A stretch of 64,000 nucleotides of DNA, taken from positions 1-64,000 of the forward strand of contig NZ_PTIV01000002.1 in NCBI RefSeq assembly GCF_002934325.1. Direction: 5' to 3'. Below, in pieces: positions 1-9,298 of the stretch. Source of the stretch: Marinobacter persicus. Its GTDB lineage: Bacteria > Pseudomonadota > Gammaproteobacteria > Pseudomonadales > Oleiphilaceae. A program made the translations under genes and the position numbers. Numbering within the stretch: the first letter of the stretch is position 1; each line of letters begins with the position of its first letter. The notes under the pieces are model-generated. The model had not been told where the DNA came from. It made no database searches and saw nothing but the letters and a program-made list of their open reading frames with translations.

Positions 1-50
1 CAGAAATTGCCAAAGCTATTGAAATCGTTTTTCGGTCATCCGGACCTGGC

Positions 51-794
51 TTATATCTCCGGGTAATGTTCGCTTACTTTATTTCGGATTAGTAACCCAC
101 GAATCTCGCGATACTGCAGATCCGGCACGGGCTGAAGGGGAATACCTTCTTCGTCACGATGCCTTATCGCCAAATCAATCCGTTGTAGGGAATGCAGGAA
201 ATAACGTCGCAACACCGCGATTAACAACAGCGAAAGGGTCACCGAAAGAACGAGTATAGTGAGAAGCTCTTCAACAATAACCTTGTGAAGCTTCGCGACC
301 AGAGGAGCATCCGACGCATATACCGACACCTGTCCAAGCGCCTCTCCATCTGCGCCGGTAATTGTAGCCGTATCCGACATGTAAGCCTGCCCCAATCGCT
401 CATTCAGCGCGGCACTGTCTTTCTGATAGGCAACGTACCCACCCTCCTCTGAGCGAATCCGGCCGGAAACGTAATAGGGCTCGCCGATGATCTCCCCCAT
501 TTCCCGGTCCTTCACCACCACGGCGAAATGCTCTTTCAGTGCCGTTTCCGTAGCCACCAATTTTTCGTATTCATTGACAGAATAGGCGGCCATGAACGGG
601 GCAATATTTTCGCTCAACCGCTGCAGGCTTTCGTTGATGTCATCTTTCGTCGCATCAATAATCTCGGCACGCTGTGAGGTGTACACGTAAACAGCGTGCA
701 GCAGGAACACCAGCAGGATCACAGAAATCATCGCCAGCGTTGCCCGCACAATCAGGGAAGGCGCTCTGTTATCTCCCGCCACAGTCGAGTTCAT
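51..794 (-). CDS. Membrane sensor protein, apparently lacking its output domain
   Basis: A protein of 247 residues with a transmembrane segment near residues 12-36, a periplasmic sensing region of about 125 residues, and a second membrane segment near residues 175-195. A short HAMP-like juxtamembrane stretch follows and the frame then stops. Proteins of this shape normally continue into a histidine kinase or GGDEF/EAL domain; none is present before the stop. I chose the ATG at 794 because it overlaps the stop of the upstream binding-protein gene (ATGA). A longer start at 845 would run deep into that gene. The pairing suggests the binding protein presents ligand to this sensor. It may be a truncated or frameshifted gene; only 50 bases remain to the window edge, so this cannot be settled here. 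Confidence 0.6.
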   Translation of the reverse strand: MNSTVAGDNRAPSLIVRATLAMISVILLVFLLHAVYVYTSQRAEIIDATKDDINESLQRLSENIAPFMAAYSVNEYEKLVATETALKEHFAVVVKDREMGEIIGEPYYVSGRIRSEEGGYVAYQKDSAALNERLGQAYMSDTATITGADGEALGQVSVYASDAPLVAKLHKVIVEELLTILVLSVTLSLLLIAVLRRYFLHSLQRIDLAIRHRDEEGIPLQPVPDLQYREIRGLLIRNKVSEHYPEI

Positions 795-1771
795 TGCGAT
801 TCCATCCCATGACCCAACACGTTTCGCATTATCAGGGGCAACCACTGATCCAGGTTCCTTCCGGACACCGGCAGCACGTCCACTTGCTGAACTTTTTTGA
901 CCTTACGACCATGTAAATGAAGGTCCATTGTATCAACGGCTTTTTCGCCCATGAGGAACGGCTGCTGCATGCCAGCTCCCACCAGTTCACCACCGGCAAT
1001 CATGTCCAAGAATTCCGGTTCAGCGTCAAAGCAGATCAACAGTAACTGGTCCGCCTTGCCAGCATCAGCCATGGCGTCCAGGGCTGCCTGGTATCGGTTC
1101 GACCCCTGCAGCCAAATAGCGCGAAGGTCCGCGTGACGGGCAATCAGCTTGCGAGTGAAATCGTAGGTTTCACGGTAGGAAAAGTCTGACTGTTGAAAGA
1201 TGCCGGCAGAACCGATGCCCTGCTCTTCCAACGCATTCAGAAAGCCCCTGGTTCGAGCCTTACCATTATCCCGCTTTTGCGGAATCGCGATGATGCCCAC
1301 GGTGCCGTTTGACCAGCCCTTGTCCTCCATCTTCAGAGCCAGCATCTCTCCAAGATCGTAGGCACCCTGGTAATTGTTGGACTGTATGTAGCTGACGTAA
1401 TTATCGGAATCCGCACCAATATCCGAAATGACCATCGGAATCCCGGCCTGCTCGGCAAGCTTCAGGACAGTGACCGCCGCCGAAGAATTAGTAGGCGACA
1501 AAATGATGCCGTCCACTTCCTCCCGGATCGCCCTGGCGGTGAACTCCAGTTCTTTTTTGGCTTGGTTTTCGGCACTGTAAACAGAGATACGGTAATCAAG
1601 CTCTGCCGCCTCATGCCGGATACCATCTGCCATGATATTCCAGAAAGGGATCCGTGCGTCGGGCACCAGATAGGCAAGGTGTTTTTCCGCACCATGTACC
1701 TTAGACACAAAAAGCAGCACCACGAACAGAGGAAACACAAAGGAAAAACGGGAGGCTCGAATGGCTTTCAT
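791..1771 (-). CDS. Periplasmic sugar-type substrate-binding protein (Peripla_BP family)
   Basis: A 326-residue protein with an N-terminal signal peptide (hydrophobic stretch ending near the AEK at about residue 28). It has the layout of ribose/autoinducer-type binding proteins: an opening strand AYLVPDARIPFWNIM, then an EEVDGIILSPTNSSA segment typical of the hinge side, and a C-terminal lobe. No permease or ATPase lies beside it. Instead its stop codon overlaps the start of a membrane sensor gene, so its likely role is ligand capture for signalling rather than uptake (inference). The ligand cannot be told from sequence. Confidence 0.8.
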   Translation of the reverse strand: MKAIRASRFSFVFPLFVVLLFVSKVHGAEKHLAYLVPDARIPFWNIMADGIRHEAAELDYRISVYSAENQAKKELEFTARAIREEVDGIILSPTNSSAAVTVLKLAEQAGIPMVISDIGADSDNYVSYIQSNNYQGAYDLGEMLALKMEDKGWSNGTVGIIAIPQKRDNGKARTRGFLNALEEQGIGSAGIFQQSDFSYRETYDFTRKLIARHADLRAIWLQGSNRYQAALDAMADAGKADQLLLICFDAEPEFLDMIAGGELVGAGMQQPFLMGEKAVDTMDLHLHGRKVKKVQQVDVLPVSGRNLDQWLPLIMRNVLGHGMESQ

Positions 1772-2103
1772 GCAAACATTTTCACGAGAACAAGGGGAGG
1801 TCTAATCTTATTCCTGTATCTTAAGAATACAGGGGGCACATAGTGAAACAGAAAACTAAGAGGGTAGGCCTACTCCCCACACCACAAGCAAAAAGCATGT
1901 CTGATTAAAGGCGCATCCGGAATACGCCCTTGCAACTACTCAGTGGTCCGTTATCCTAATTGTAGGTATTAACCGAGATTCACTGGTTTGTCACATCACA
2001 TTCGTGAACAAAACATGGCAGTTATCCCGATCCGCCCGGATCGCGGCTTCCCATTATCGGAACGACATTCCAATCATAAAAAACCCGAAAGAGGAAAGTG
2101 ACT
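1772..2103. other. 332-base intergenic region with a candidate betaine-transporter promoter
   Basis: This gap separates the leftward binding-protein gene from the rightward betaine transporter and holds no convincing gene. A candidate sigma-70 promoter for the transporter is TTGCAA at 1930-1935, a 16-base spacer, and TATCCT at 1952-1957. A perfect 10-base palindrome GTAGGCCTAC lies in 1864-1875. A strong ribosome binding site (gaggaaag) ends at about 2098, just before the ATG at 2104. No tRNA or structured RNA was recognised. Confidence 0.4.
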
Positions 2104-3069
2104 ATGCGAAAGCTTACGTCTGCTGCAATGCTGTGCGCGCTCTCAGTTCCCGGACTGGCACAAGCCGAGTGCGGCGAGGTATCCATCACCGAAATGAACT
2201 GGGCTTCCAACACCGTGGTGACCAACGTGGCCACCTTCATCATGGAGCAGGGCTACGGCTGTGACGTCACCATTGTGCCTTCCGACACCGTACCGGCGGT
2301 AACCTCCGTTGCCGAAAATGGTGAACCAGACATTATTACCGAACTCTGGCTGAACTCCGCTGGCGAAGCCTACCTGCGCCTCGAGGAACAGGGCAAAGTC
2401 GAGCGGGTCAGCAAGGTACTGGACCCGGGCGGCGTTGAAGGCTGGTGGATCCCCACCTATCTGGCCGAGGAACATCCGGAACTGACCACCATCGAGGGCG
2501 TCATGGCCAATCCTGAGCTGGTCGGCGGCACCTTCAATAACTGCCCGGATGGCTGGGGCTGCCGTGTGGTCAGCGACAATCTGATTCGCGCCCTGGATCT
2601 GGAAGAATCCGGCATTGAAGTCTTTAACCACGGTTCCGGCGAAACCCTGGCCTCGTCCATGGCCTCCGCCGTTCAGAACAAAGAGCCATGGTTCGGCTAC
2701 TACTGGGGCCCGACCGTACCTCTCGGCAAGTACGACATGACCCGTGTCGAGCTGGGTGAGTACAAACAGGACGTTCACCAGAAAAACCAGACCCCGGATG
2801 CGGACAACCCCGGCGTTTCCGAATTCCCGGCAGCAACCGTCCTGACCTCGATCACCACCGACTTCAAAGAGCGTGAGCCGGAAGTCGCTGAGATGCTGAG
2901 CAAGATGACGTTCAAGACCGCCACCATGAGCTCCATCCTGGCGTGGATGGATGAGAACAACGCCACCGGCGAGGAAGCGGCCGTCTACTTCCTGAGCAAC
3001 AACAGTGATGAGTGGTCCACCTGGCTGAACGATTCGGCAACAAAACGGCTGGCTAAAATCCTTAACTGA
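2104..3069 (+). CDS. Glycine betaine/choline-type ABC transporter substrate-binding protein
   Basis: This 321-residue OpuAC/ProX-family periplasmic protein captures a quaternary amine for the permease and ATPase encoded next. A clear signal peptide ends at LAQA (about residue 20). Tryptophan- and aromatic-rich elements such as EGWWIPTYLAEE and PWFGYYWGPT fit the aromatic-cage ligand pocket known for this family. I chose the ATG at 2104, which sits 6 bases after gaggaaag; a GTG two codons earlier would disrupt that spacing. It is the first gene of a three-gene operon, separated from the permease by 96 bases containing a strong hairpin. Glycine betaine, proline betaine, choline or carnitine are all possible substrates. 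Confidence 0.88.
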   Translation: MRKLTSAAMLCALSVPGLAQAECGEVSITEMNWASNTVVTNVATFIMEQGYGCDVTIVPSDTVPAVTSVAENGEPDIITELWLNSAGEAYLRLEEQGKVERVSKVLDPGGVEGWWIPTYLAEEHPELTTIEGVMANPELVGGTFNNCPDGWGCRVVSDNLIRALDLEESGIEVFNHGSGETLASSMASAVQNKEPWFGYYWGPTVPLGKYDMTRVELGEYKQDVHQKNQTPDADNPGVSEFPAATVLTSITTDFKEREPEVAEMLSKMTFKTATMSSILAWMDENNATGEEAAVYFLSNNSDEWSTWLNDSATKRLAKILN

Positions 3070-3081
3070 TTAACCTGCCCT

Positions 3082-3118
3082 GCCCGGGGCATTCCCCTCC
3101 CATGCCCCGGGCTGTTTT
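3082..3118 (+). terminator. Intercistronic hairpin with T-run (likely attenuator)
   Basis: Perfect 11-base inverted arms (GCCCGGGGCAT at 3082-3092 and its complement at 3102-3112) with a 9-base loop, followed by TGTTTT. It has the form of an intrinsic terminator but lies inside an obvious operon, after the binding-protein gene and before the permease. It probably lowers downstream expression or protects the upstream mRNA end, giving more binding protein than membrane complex. Confidence 0.75.
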
Positions 3119-3165
3119 CCGACAACCACCTAATTTCTGATGTGCGCAGGAGACACTGACCGCCC

Positions 3166-4200
3166 ATGGCAACCTACGACCCCCTGTTTGAAACTCTCGG
3201 GCTCAAGGAATGGTGTTCCGAAGGCAAAAGCAGCGGCCCGATGTCGATGGCCGACCTGCTGAATAAAACCAGCGGAGGCAAAACCGAAGACACTTCGCTC
3301 TGGGATACGCCATTCCCTTCCATGGATGCGCTCAATGAATCCTGCGCCGCCTTTCCCCAGTCAAGAGAACTGACCAAAGGGCTGGAGCAAGGCTTCCTGG
3401 CCATCAAGGACAGCCTCAGCCTGGTGCTCGATCCACTGACCCAGCCCCTGAGCTGGTTTCTGGACGGCGCGCTTTACGCCATGCTCAACACCCCATGGTG
3501 GATTGTCATCCCCGTGCTGTTGGCCGTTGTATTCGTGGTCACCAAATCCTGGAAACTGGTGGCATTCGTGGGCGCCAGCATCGTCGCGATGGCGTTTATT
3601 GACCACTATGACTACGCCATGCAAACGCTGGCCATCATCATGGTGTGCGCCTTTCTCTGCGTACTGTTCGGGGTGCCCATTGGCATTGCCATGGCGCGGA
3701 GCGACGGCCTTCAGCGCATCGTCACCCCGATACTCGACATGCTGCAGACGCTGCCACCGTTTGTGTACCTGATTCCGCTGATTTTTCTGTTCAGCGTGAC
3801 CGAATCCAAGCTCTACGGCATCGCGATTATTCTCTATGCGATCGTGCCCGTCATCCGCCTGACCAACCTGGGCATACGATTGGTGGACAAAGACGTAATC
3901 GAAGCCGCCGATGCCTTCGGCATGACGCCCCGGCAAAAACTGTACAAGGTGCAGATCCCACTGGCCCTGCCCAACATCATGGCGGGCGTGAACCAGACCA
4001 TCATGATGAGCCTTGCCATGGTTGTTATCGCCTCCCTGGTATCCGCACCGGGTCTGGGCGTACTGGTACTGCGAGGCATCCGTAATCTGGAACTGGGCGT
4101 CGGCCTGGTCTCCGGCCTGGGCATTGTGATTCTGGCGGTCATCCTGGACCGGGTAACAAAAGCATCCCTTGCACGCATCGACGTGTCAAAAGAGCACTGA
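3166..4200 (+). CDS. Quaternary-amine ABC transporter permease (ProW/OpuAB-like)
   Basis: A 344-residue inner-membrane permease. About 95 soluble N-terminal residues precede the membrane region, as in ProW-type proteins; at least six hydrophobic segments follow. The cytoplasmic EAA loop that docks the ATPase is visible as EAADAFGMTPRQKLYKVQIP at about residue 245. The gene follows the binding protein after a hairpin-containing gap and is followed 10 bases later by the ATPase. Together they import a betaine-type osmoprotectant at ATP cost. Substrate is inferred from family only. Confidence 0.88.
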   Translation: MATYDPLFETLGLKEWCSEGKSSGPMSMADLLNKTSGGKTEDTSLWDTPFPSMDALNESCAAFPQSRELTKGLEQGFLAIKDSLSLVLDPLTQPLSWFLDGALYAMLNTPWWIVIPVLLAVVFVVTKSWKLVAFVGASIVAMAFIDHYDYAMQTLAIIMVCAFLCVLFGVPIGIAMARSDGLQRIVTPILDMLQTLPPFVYLIPLIFLFSVTESKLYGIAIILYAIVPVIRLTNLGIRLVDKDVIEAADAFGMTPRQKLYKVQIPLALPNIMAGVNQTIMMSLAMVVIASLVSAPGLGVLVLRGIRNLELGVGLVSGLGIVILAVILDRVTKASLARIDVSKEH

Positions 4201-4210
4201 GGTACGGCAC

Positions 4211-5269
4211 ATGACACGCAACGTGAAGATTTCCATCAAAAATCTCTACAAAATTTTCGGCCCCACCCCAGAGGTGGCACTGGAATACGCACGTGAGGGC
4301 ATGCATAAGGCGGAAATGCTTGAAAAGCATAATCACGTTCTGGGCCTGCGTGACATCAATGTGGATGTCCATGAAGGTGAGATTACCGTCATCATGGGTT
4401 TGTCCGGTTCGGGCAAGTCCACCCTGATCCGCCATCTCAACCGCCTGATTGACCCCACCGCGGGCGAGGTACAGGTGGAAGGCGATGACATCATGAACTA
4501 CACCGAGGAACAGCTTCGCCAGTTACGACGGGAGCGCATGTCCATGGTGTTCCAGAAATTCGCTCTGCTACCGCACAAAACCGTGCTGGAAAATGCCGGC
4601 ATGGCAAAAGACATTCGCGGTTATACCACCGACGATTTTGAAACGGACGCCAAAAAGTGGCTGGCCAGGGTCGGACTGGAAGGTAACGAGAACCAGTATC
4701 CTCACCAGTTGTCGGGCGGCATGCAGCAGCGGGTAGGCATCGCCCGCGCCCTGGTTTCCGATGCCCAGATCATGCTGATGGACGAGGCTTTCTCGGCGCT
4801 GGACCCACTGATTCGGTCCGACATGCAGGATCTGCTGTTGGAGCTTCAGGAAGAGCTGAAGAAGACCATCGTGTTCATCACGCACGACCTGGATGAAGCA
4901 CTGAAACTCGCGGACCATCTGGTGATTCTCAAGGAAGGGGAGGTGGTTCAGCAGGGCGACCCGCAGGATATCCTGCTCCACCCGGGCGACCCGTACATTG
5001 TCGACTTCATCAGTGACATTAACCGGGCACGGGTGCTGCGGGTACGCTCCACCATGAGCAAGCCCGATCCTGAGGAAACCGAGTATGCCGGTGATATCTC
5101 CGAGAAAGACAACCTGGAGGAGGTACTGCGGAAATCCGGTGGCGATATGACGCTCAGGTTCCGCGTTATGCGCGGTGACGATCAGGTCGGCACGTTGCAT
5201 ATGAAAGACCTGGCACAGGCGCTGGTGCCAACGGACGCCTCGGAAAATCGCGGAAAAACCGCTGCCTGA
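4211..5269 (+). CDS. Quaternary-amine ABC transporter ATP-binding protein (ProV/OpuAA-like)
   Basis: A 352-residue ATPase. Visible motifs are Walker A GLSGSGKST (about residue 63), Q-loop VFQKFALLPH, signature LSGGMQQRVG, Walker B IMLMDEAFSALD and H-loop ITHDLDEA. The N-terminal extension before the Walker A (with LYKIFG and an AREGMHKAEML helix) is characteristic of ProV-type proteins. The C-terminal roughly 90 residues are a degenerate CBS-like region; the family uses CBS domains for osmotic gating, but this one looks reduced. I chose the ATG at 4211; an upstream ATG at 4169 overlaps the permease gene by 32 bases and lacks a matching ribosome site. Confidence 0.9.
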   Translation: MTRNVKISIKNLYKIFGPTPEVALEYAREGMHKAEMLEKHNHVLGLRDINVDVHEGEITVIMGLSGSGKSTLIRHLNRLIDPTAGEVQVEGDDIMNYTEEQLRQLRRERMSMVFQKFALLPHKTVLENAGMAKDIRGYTTDDFETDAKKWLARVGLEGNENQYPHQLSGGMQQRVGIARALVSDAQIMLMDEAFSALDPLIRSDMQDLLLELQEELKKTIVFITHDLDEALKLADHLVILKEGEVVQQGDPQDILLHPGDPYIVDFISDINRARVLRVRSTMSKPDPEETEYAGDISEKDNLEEVLRKSGGDMTLRFRVMRGDDQVGTLHMKDLAQALVPTDASENRGKTAA

Positions 5270-5297
5270 CCTCCCCGGCCGCCGGCAACCGAGTTCC

Positions 5298-8200
5298 TCA
5301 GTTGTCGGCGGGCAATGGTCCCGGCCGGCCAAACAGGTAACCCTGAAAATGGCGGCAACCGTGTTCCACCAGCCAGTCCCTCTGCGCCTCTGTCTCCACA
5401 CCTTCGGCAATCACCTGCAAACCCAGGCCATTGGACAACCCGATGATCGAGTCAACAATGGCACCACTGGCGTTGTTCTCACCCAAATCCCGGGTGAAGG
5501 ACTGGTCAATCTTGACCTGGTCCAGCGGCAGGCGCTTCAGGTAGCTGAGCGATGAATAGCCGGTACCAAAATCATCCAGGGAGAAACGGATGCCCAGAGC
5601 TCGTAAGTCATTCATTACCTGAGTGATGTACTCGGGATCGTCCATCAGCAAGCTCTCGGTCACTTCCAGCTCCAGCAGGTGGGGCGGCGCGCCGGTCTCC
5701 TCCAGGATGGCAGCCACCTGCTCGGTAAACTGACGGTTCTGGAACTGGTAAACACTGACATTCACGGCCAGGTAGAGGTCTTTCGTCGCCGGGTCGTCCT
5801 GCCAACGCGCCAACTGCTCACACGCCCGGCGCAGCACCCACTCACCGATCGGCACGATCAGGCGATTCTGCTCGGCCAGGGGAATGAATACGCCCGGCGA
5901 GATCAGTCCTTTCTCGGGATGCTGCCACCGCAACAACACTTCATACCCCTGCAACCGGTCCGGGTTACGTATTTGCGGCTGAAAAAACAGTTGCAGCTGG
6001 TCGGCAGACAGGGCATTTCGCAGCTCGTCTTCCAGGAGAATGTTCGCTACCGTACGGGCCTGTATTTCCGGATCGAAGAAGGCAACCGGTCTGGCACCCT
6101 GCTGCCTGGCTTGCTGTTTGGCCTGCTGGGTGGCCTGTTCCGCACGCTGGATCTGCTGATCCCATGGGGTCTGTTGACCACTCATCAACGTGATGCCAAT
6201 GCTCACGCTGATCGGCACGTTGTAATCAGCCACCGCCACCGGGTGCTCGAACAGGTTCAGGACCTGATTTGCCATCAGCTCGGCCGCCCGGGCCGCCGCT
6301 TCCTCGGTGGGGCCAAGGCTGAGCAGGAGGATGGCGAATTCGTCGCCCCCGATACGGGCAAGGGTGTTACTACCACGCATCAGCTTACCGAGACGGTCCG
6401 CCACTGTTTTCAGCACCAGGTCCCCAACCTCGTAGCCACGGGTGTCGTTGATGGCCCGGAACTGATTCAGCTCCAGCTGCAGAAGGGCTGCGTAGGTTTT
6501 CTGCCGCACGTTGCTTTTCACGGCTTCGGCTATCCGGTCTTCCAGCAAAACCCGGTTGGCCAGTCCGGTCAGGGAGTCGTAAAACGCCAGCCGATGGGCA
6601 CGGCGTTCGGCTTCCTTCCGTTTGGTAATGTCATGGAAGGTACCAACATAGTTGAGGACCTGGCCTTCCTCGCCCCGGACGGCGGTTACGGTCAACCACT
6701 CGGCGTAGATCTCGCCGTTCTTTTTCCGGTTCCAGATTTCTCCTTCCCAGGAGCCATTCTCCTTCACCCTGGCCCAGAAATTCTGGTAAAAGGCGCGGTC
6801 CTGCAGCCCGGACTGCAACACCGCCGGGGTTTTGCCCACCACTTCGTGCTCTTCATAACCGGTGATCTTGGTGAAGGCCCTGTTGGCCCGGAGAATCACC
6901 CCGTGCTCGTCGGTGATCACCATGCCCAGATGCGTTTCAAAGGCCGTGGAGGCAATGCGCAACTCCGCTTCCTGGATTTTGCTCTCGGTGACGTCCCGCA
7001 CCACCGCCAGGAACCCGTTGTTACGGTTTTCCTGGTCCACCAGCACCGTGATCCTGGCGGAGAACTCTCGCACTTCCCCTTCGTGTTCCAACTGGTACTC
7101 CAGCTCCGCCGGCTCGCCGGTTCGCTCCACCTGCTCCCGGGTTGCATCAAGCCGGTTCGCCAGCTTCGCAGGCAGCACCTCCTGGTAATGGGCTCCCAGT
7201 AGTTCTTCAACCGGTCCCAGCAACATTGACTCATCGGAGGCATGAACAAACACAAACCGACCTTGCTGGTCGAACACAAAAATCAGGTCTGGAATGGAAT
7301 GGATCAGCGCCCGCAGGCGGGCTTCGTTGGACTGCGCGGAATTCTGAAGTGCCTGACGCTCCCGGTTCTCGGAAATCAGCTTCTGCTCGGCGGCCTGGCG
7401 CCGCAGTAACTGACAAACGAGCACCAGGCCGACGATTCCCACCAGCAGAACCCCAATCACGATAACCCACAGGCTCTGCCACCAACCGTGCATTACCACG
7501 GACATTTTTTCGCCCACAATAACGATGTAGGGCGCGCCACTGACCCGTCGAAACGCATAGAACCGCTCTTCGGAATCGACGGGGGAGCTGGTCAACACCT
7601 GACTCCGGGCCTGGCCACTCTCAATAAACTCACTGGTATGGGGTTCCTGCACCCGGGTGCCGGTGTGCAGGGTTCCGGGGGTACCGGGAAGTCGGCCAAC
7701 CACGGTCATGTTCTCATCCAGAACGGCGAGGCTCTGGCCCTCCGACAACGACAGATGGCCCATGGATGACGTCAGCAGCTCCGTTGTCTGTCTGGCAGCT
7801 AGATAAGCAGTGACGGCGCCGTTGGACGCATAAAGTGCCCGGAGGTGCCAGATCGACAACTGGCCCGTGGTGGGATCTTTATAGAGCGGTGTGATCAGTT
7901 GGCTACCGGACATCCCGCTTAACTGCTGGCGCAGGAACGACCAGCCGGGCACCTGGTCACCAGGCAGGCTCTCAGAGCTATACAGTGCCCGCCCCAAGGG
8001 ACCCATGACAAAAAGCCCGTCCAGGTACTCCAGCAGATCCCGCTTCTGATCCAGCGTTTGCTCCAGGCTTTCCAGCCCGCTCCCAGAAACAATGCTGGCC
8101 TGCTCCGCCAAGGGTTCAATAAAGCCCGCGAGGGTACGCAGGCCGTAGTCGGACGTCATGAAGGCCTGGGTGACCAGCTCGGTCGCCAGATCCGCCCGGG

Positions 8201-8360
8201 CGTTCAGGCGGCTCACGGCCGCTTTCCGGGTCTGCTGATGGGTCTGGAAAACGACAACGGCGGCCCCCCCCACCAGAACCAGCATCATTAGCAGGTAAAC
8301 AATGATCACTTTGTTCCGTGCTGAAGGGGTAGGAGTTGCTCGACTCGCCGATTCCGACAT
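5298..8360 (-). CDS. Membrane Cache-PAS-PAS-GGDEF-EAL c-di-GMP signalling protein
   Basis: A 1020-residue inner-membrane protein. A first membrane segment (about residues 18-39) is followed by a long periplasmic Cache-like sensing region, a second membrane segment (about 290-316), two PAS domains (roughly 345-590), a GGDEF domain (roughly 600-760) and an EAL domain (to the end). The cyclase site reads ARIGGDEFAIL and is intact. The upstream inhibitory RxxD motif is RGSN, so product inhibition is probably weak or absent. The phosphodiesterase motif is EVL instead of EAL (GYEVLLRWQHP), a variant found in active enzymes. It diverges from the nitroreductase gene across 195 bases and stands alone. 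Confidence 0.9.
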   Translation of the reverse strand: MSESASRATPTPSARNKVIIVYLLMMLVLVGGAAVVVFQTHQQTRKAAVSRLNARADLATELVTQAFMTSDYGLRTLAGFIEPLAEQASIVSGSGLESLEQTLDQKRDLLEYLDGLFVMGPLGRALYSSESLPGDQVPGWSFLRQQLSGMSGSQLITPLYKDPTTGQLSIWHLRALYASNGAVTAYLAARQTTELLTSSMGHLSLSEGQSLAVLDENMTVVGRLPGTPGTLHTGTRVQEPHTSEFIESGQARSQVLTSSPVDSEERFYAFRRVSGAPYIVIVGEKMSVVMHGWWQSLWVIVIGVLLVGIVGLVLVCQLLRRQAAEQKLISENRERQALQNSAQSNEARLRALIHSIPDLIFVFDQQGRFVFVHASDESMLLGPVEELLGAHYQEVLPAKLANRLDATREQVERTGEPAELEYQLEHEGEVREFSARITVLVDQENRNNGFLAVVRDVTESKIQEAELRIASTAFETHLGMVITDEHGVILRANRAFTKITGYEEHEVVGKTPAVLQSGLQDRAFYQNFWARVKENGSWEGEIWNRKKNGEIYAEWLTVTAVRGEEGQVLNYVGTFHDITKRKEAERRAHRLAFYDSLTGLANRVLLEDRIAEAVKSNVRQKTYAALLQLELNQFRAINDTRGYEVGDLVLKTVADRLGKLMRGSNTLARIGGDEFAILLLSLGPTEEAAARAAELMANQVLNLFEHPVAVADYNVPISVSIGITLMSGQQTPWDQQIQRAEQATQQAKQQARQQGARPVAFFDPEIQARTVANILLEDELRNALSADQLQLFFQPQIRNPDRLQGYEVLLRWQHPEKGLISPGVFIPLAEQNRLIVPIGEWVLRRACEQLARWQDDPATKDLYLAVNVSVYQFQNRQFTEQVAAILEETGAPPHLLELEVTESLLMDDPEYITQVMNDLRALGIRFSLDDFGTGYSSLSYLKRLPLDQVKIDQSFTRDLGENNASGAIVDSIIGLSNGLGLQVIAEGVETEAQRDWLVEHGCRHFQGYLFGRPGPLPADN

Positions 8361-8555
8361 TTAAAAGCGTCCTGCGTATTTTTATTTGAATCTTAACCCA
8401 CGGATATTACTACATTAGCAGTGATTCCCAGTAACCGCTTGCTGCTGGGAAACACCCGATGCATTACAGCCATTTCCGATGCATGGCCCTCTTCCCTTGC
8501 CTCCTGCCGGACAACAAGGCTATCGTTATCTTTTTCCTGACGAAGACGAGGACCC

Positions 8556-9293
8556 ATGAACCCGACCATCGAGCTTCTCAAATCCCACCGTTCCATTCGC
8601 AAGTTCAAGGACCAGCCCCTGCCCGAAGGCGCCCTGGAAGAGTTCATCCGGGCCGGGCAGAGCGCCGCCACCTCCAACCAGGTGCAGGCCTACTCCATTA
8701 TCCGCGTGACCAAACCGGAAAACCGGGAGCAACTGGCGGAGCTGGCCGGCGGGCAGCCCTGGATCAAGGCCTGCTCCGAGTTCCTGGTGTTCTGTGCCGA
8801 CATGAAACGCGCCACCGAAGCCGCCGAGAGGGCCGGCGCCGATGTAGTACGCGGCATGACCGAGCAACTGCTGGTGGCCAGCATCGATACGGCGCTCATG
8901 GCGCAGAACGTGGTAACGGCCGCGGAGTCCCAGGATCTGGGCATCTGCTACATTGGCGGGCTGCGCAACAACCCTGAACAGGTCAGTGAATTGCTGAAAC
9001 TGCCAGACCACGTGTTCCCGGTATTTGGCCTGTGCATTGGTTACCCGGACCACAACCCGGAGGTCAAACCCCGCCTGCCGGTGGAAACCATCCTCAAGCA
9101 GGACTACTACGACGACAGCCAGGATGAAGCGCAGGTTGCCGCCTTTGACGACACCATGCACCAGTATTACCTGGCCAGAACCGGGGGCAAGAAAGACAGC
9201 ACCTGGTCCCAGGAGCTGAAGCCGCTGTTCACCAGCAAGCTTCGCCCCCACATGAAGGAATTCCTGGAAAAACGAGGTTTCGGCGTCAAATAA
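8556..9293 (+). CDS. NfsA-type NADPH-dependent FMN nitroreductase
   Basis: A 245-residue protein of the usual length for oxygen-insensitive nitroreductase A / FMN reductase. The N-terminal motif SHRSIRKFKDQPLPEGAL and the following AGQSAATSNQVQAYSII match the FMN-binding start of the NfsA/Frp group, and the mid-region ICYIGGLRNNPEQVSELL is also typical. The family reduces nitroaromatics, quinones or flavin with NAD(P)H in the cytoplasm. It is a single gene between two leftward units. The exact substrate is unknown. Confidence 0.85.
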   Translation: MNPTIELLKSHRSIRKFKDQPLPEGALEEFIRAGQSAATSNQVQAYSIIRVTKPENREQLAELAGGQPWIKACSEFLVFCADMKRATEAAERAGADVVRGMTEQLLVASIDTALMAQNVVTAAESQDLGICYIGGLRNNPEQVSELLKLPDHVFPVFGLCIGYPDHNPEVKPRLPVETILKQDYYDDSQDEAQVAAFDDTMHQYYLARTGGKKDSTWSQELKPLFTSKLRPHMKEFLEKRGFGVK

Positions 9294-9298
9294 GCCGT

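Noticed and set aside
1..66. Possible 3' end of a plus-strand gene at the left edge
   Set aside because: Only about 21 codons are visible and a second frame is open as well, so no gene can be supported.
3645..4085. A 146-residue frame overlapping the betaine permease gene on the same strand
   Set aside because: The permease frame carries the EAA loop and membrane profile; this one is charged and featureless.
5679..7202. A 507-residue frame antisense to the PAS-GGDEF-EAL gene
   Set aside because: Shadow frame; composition is low in structure and no family is recognisable.
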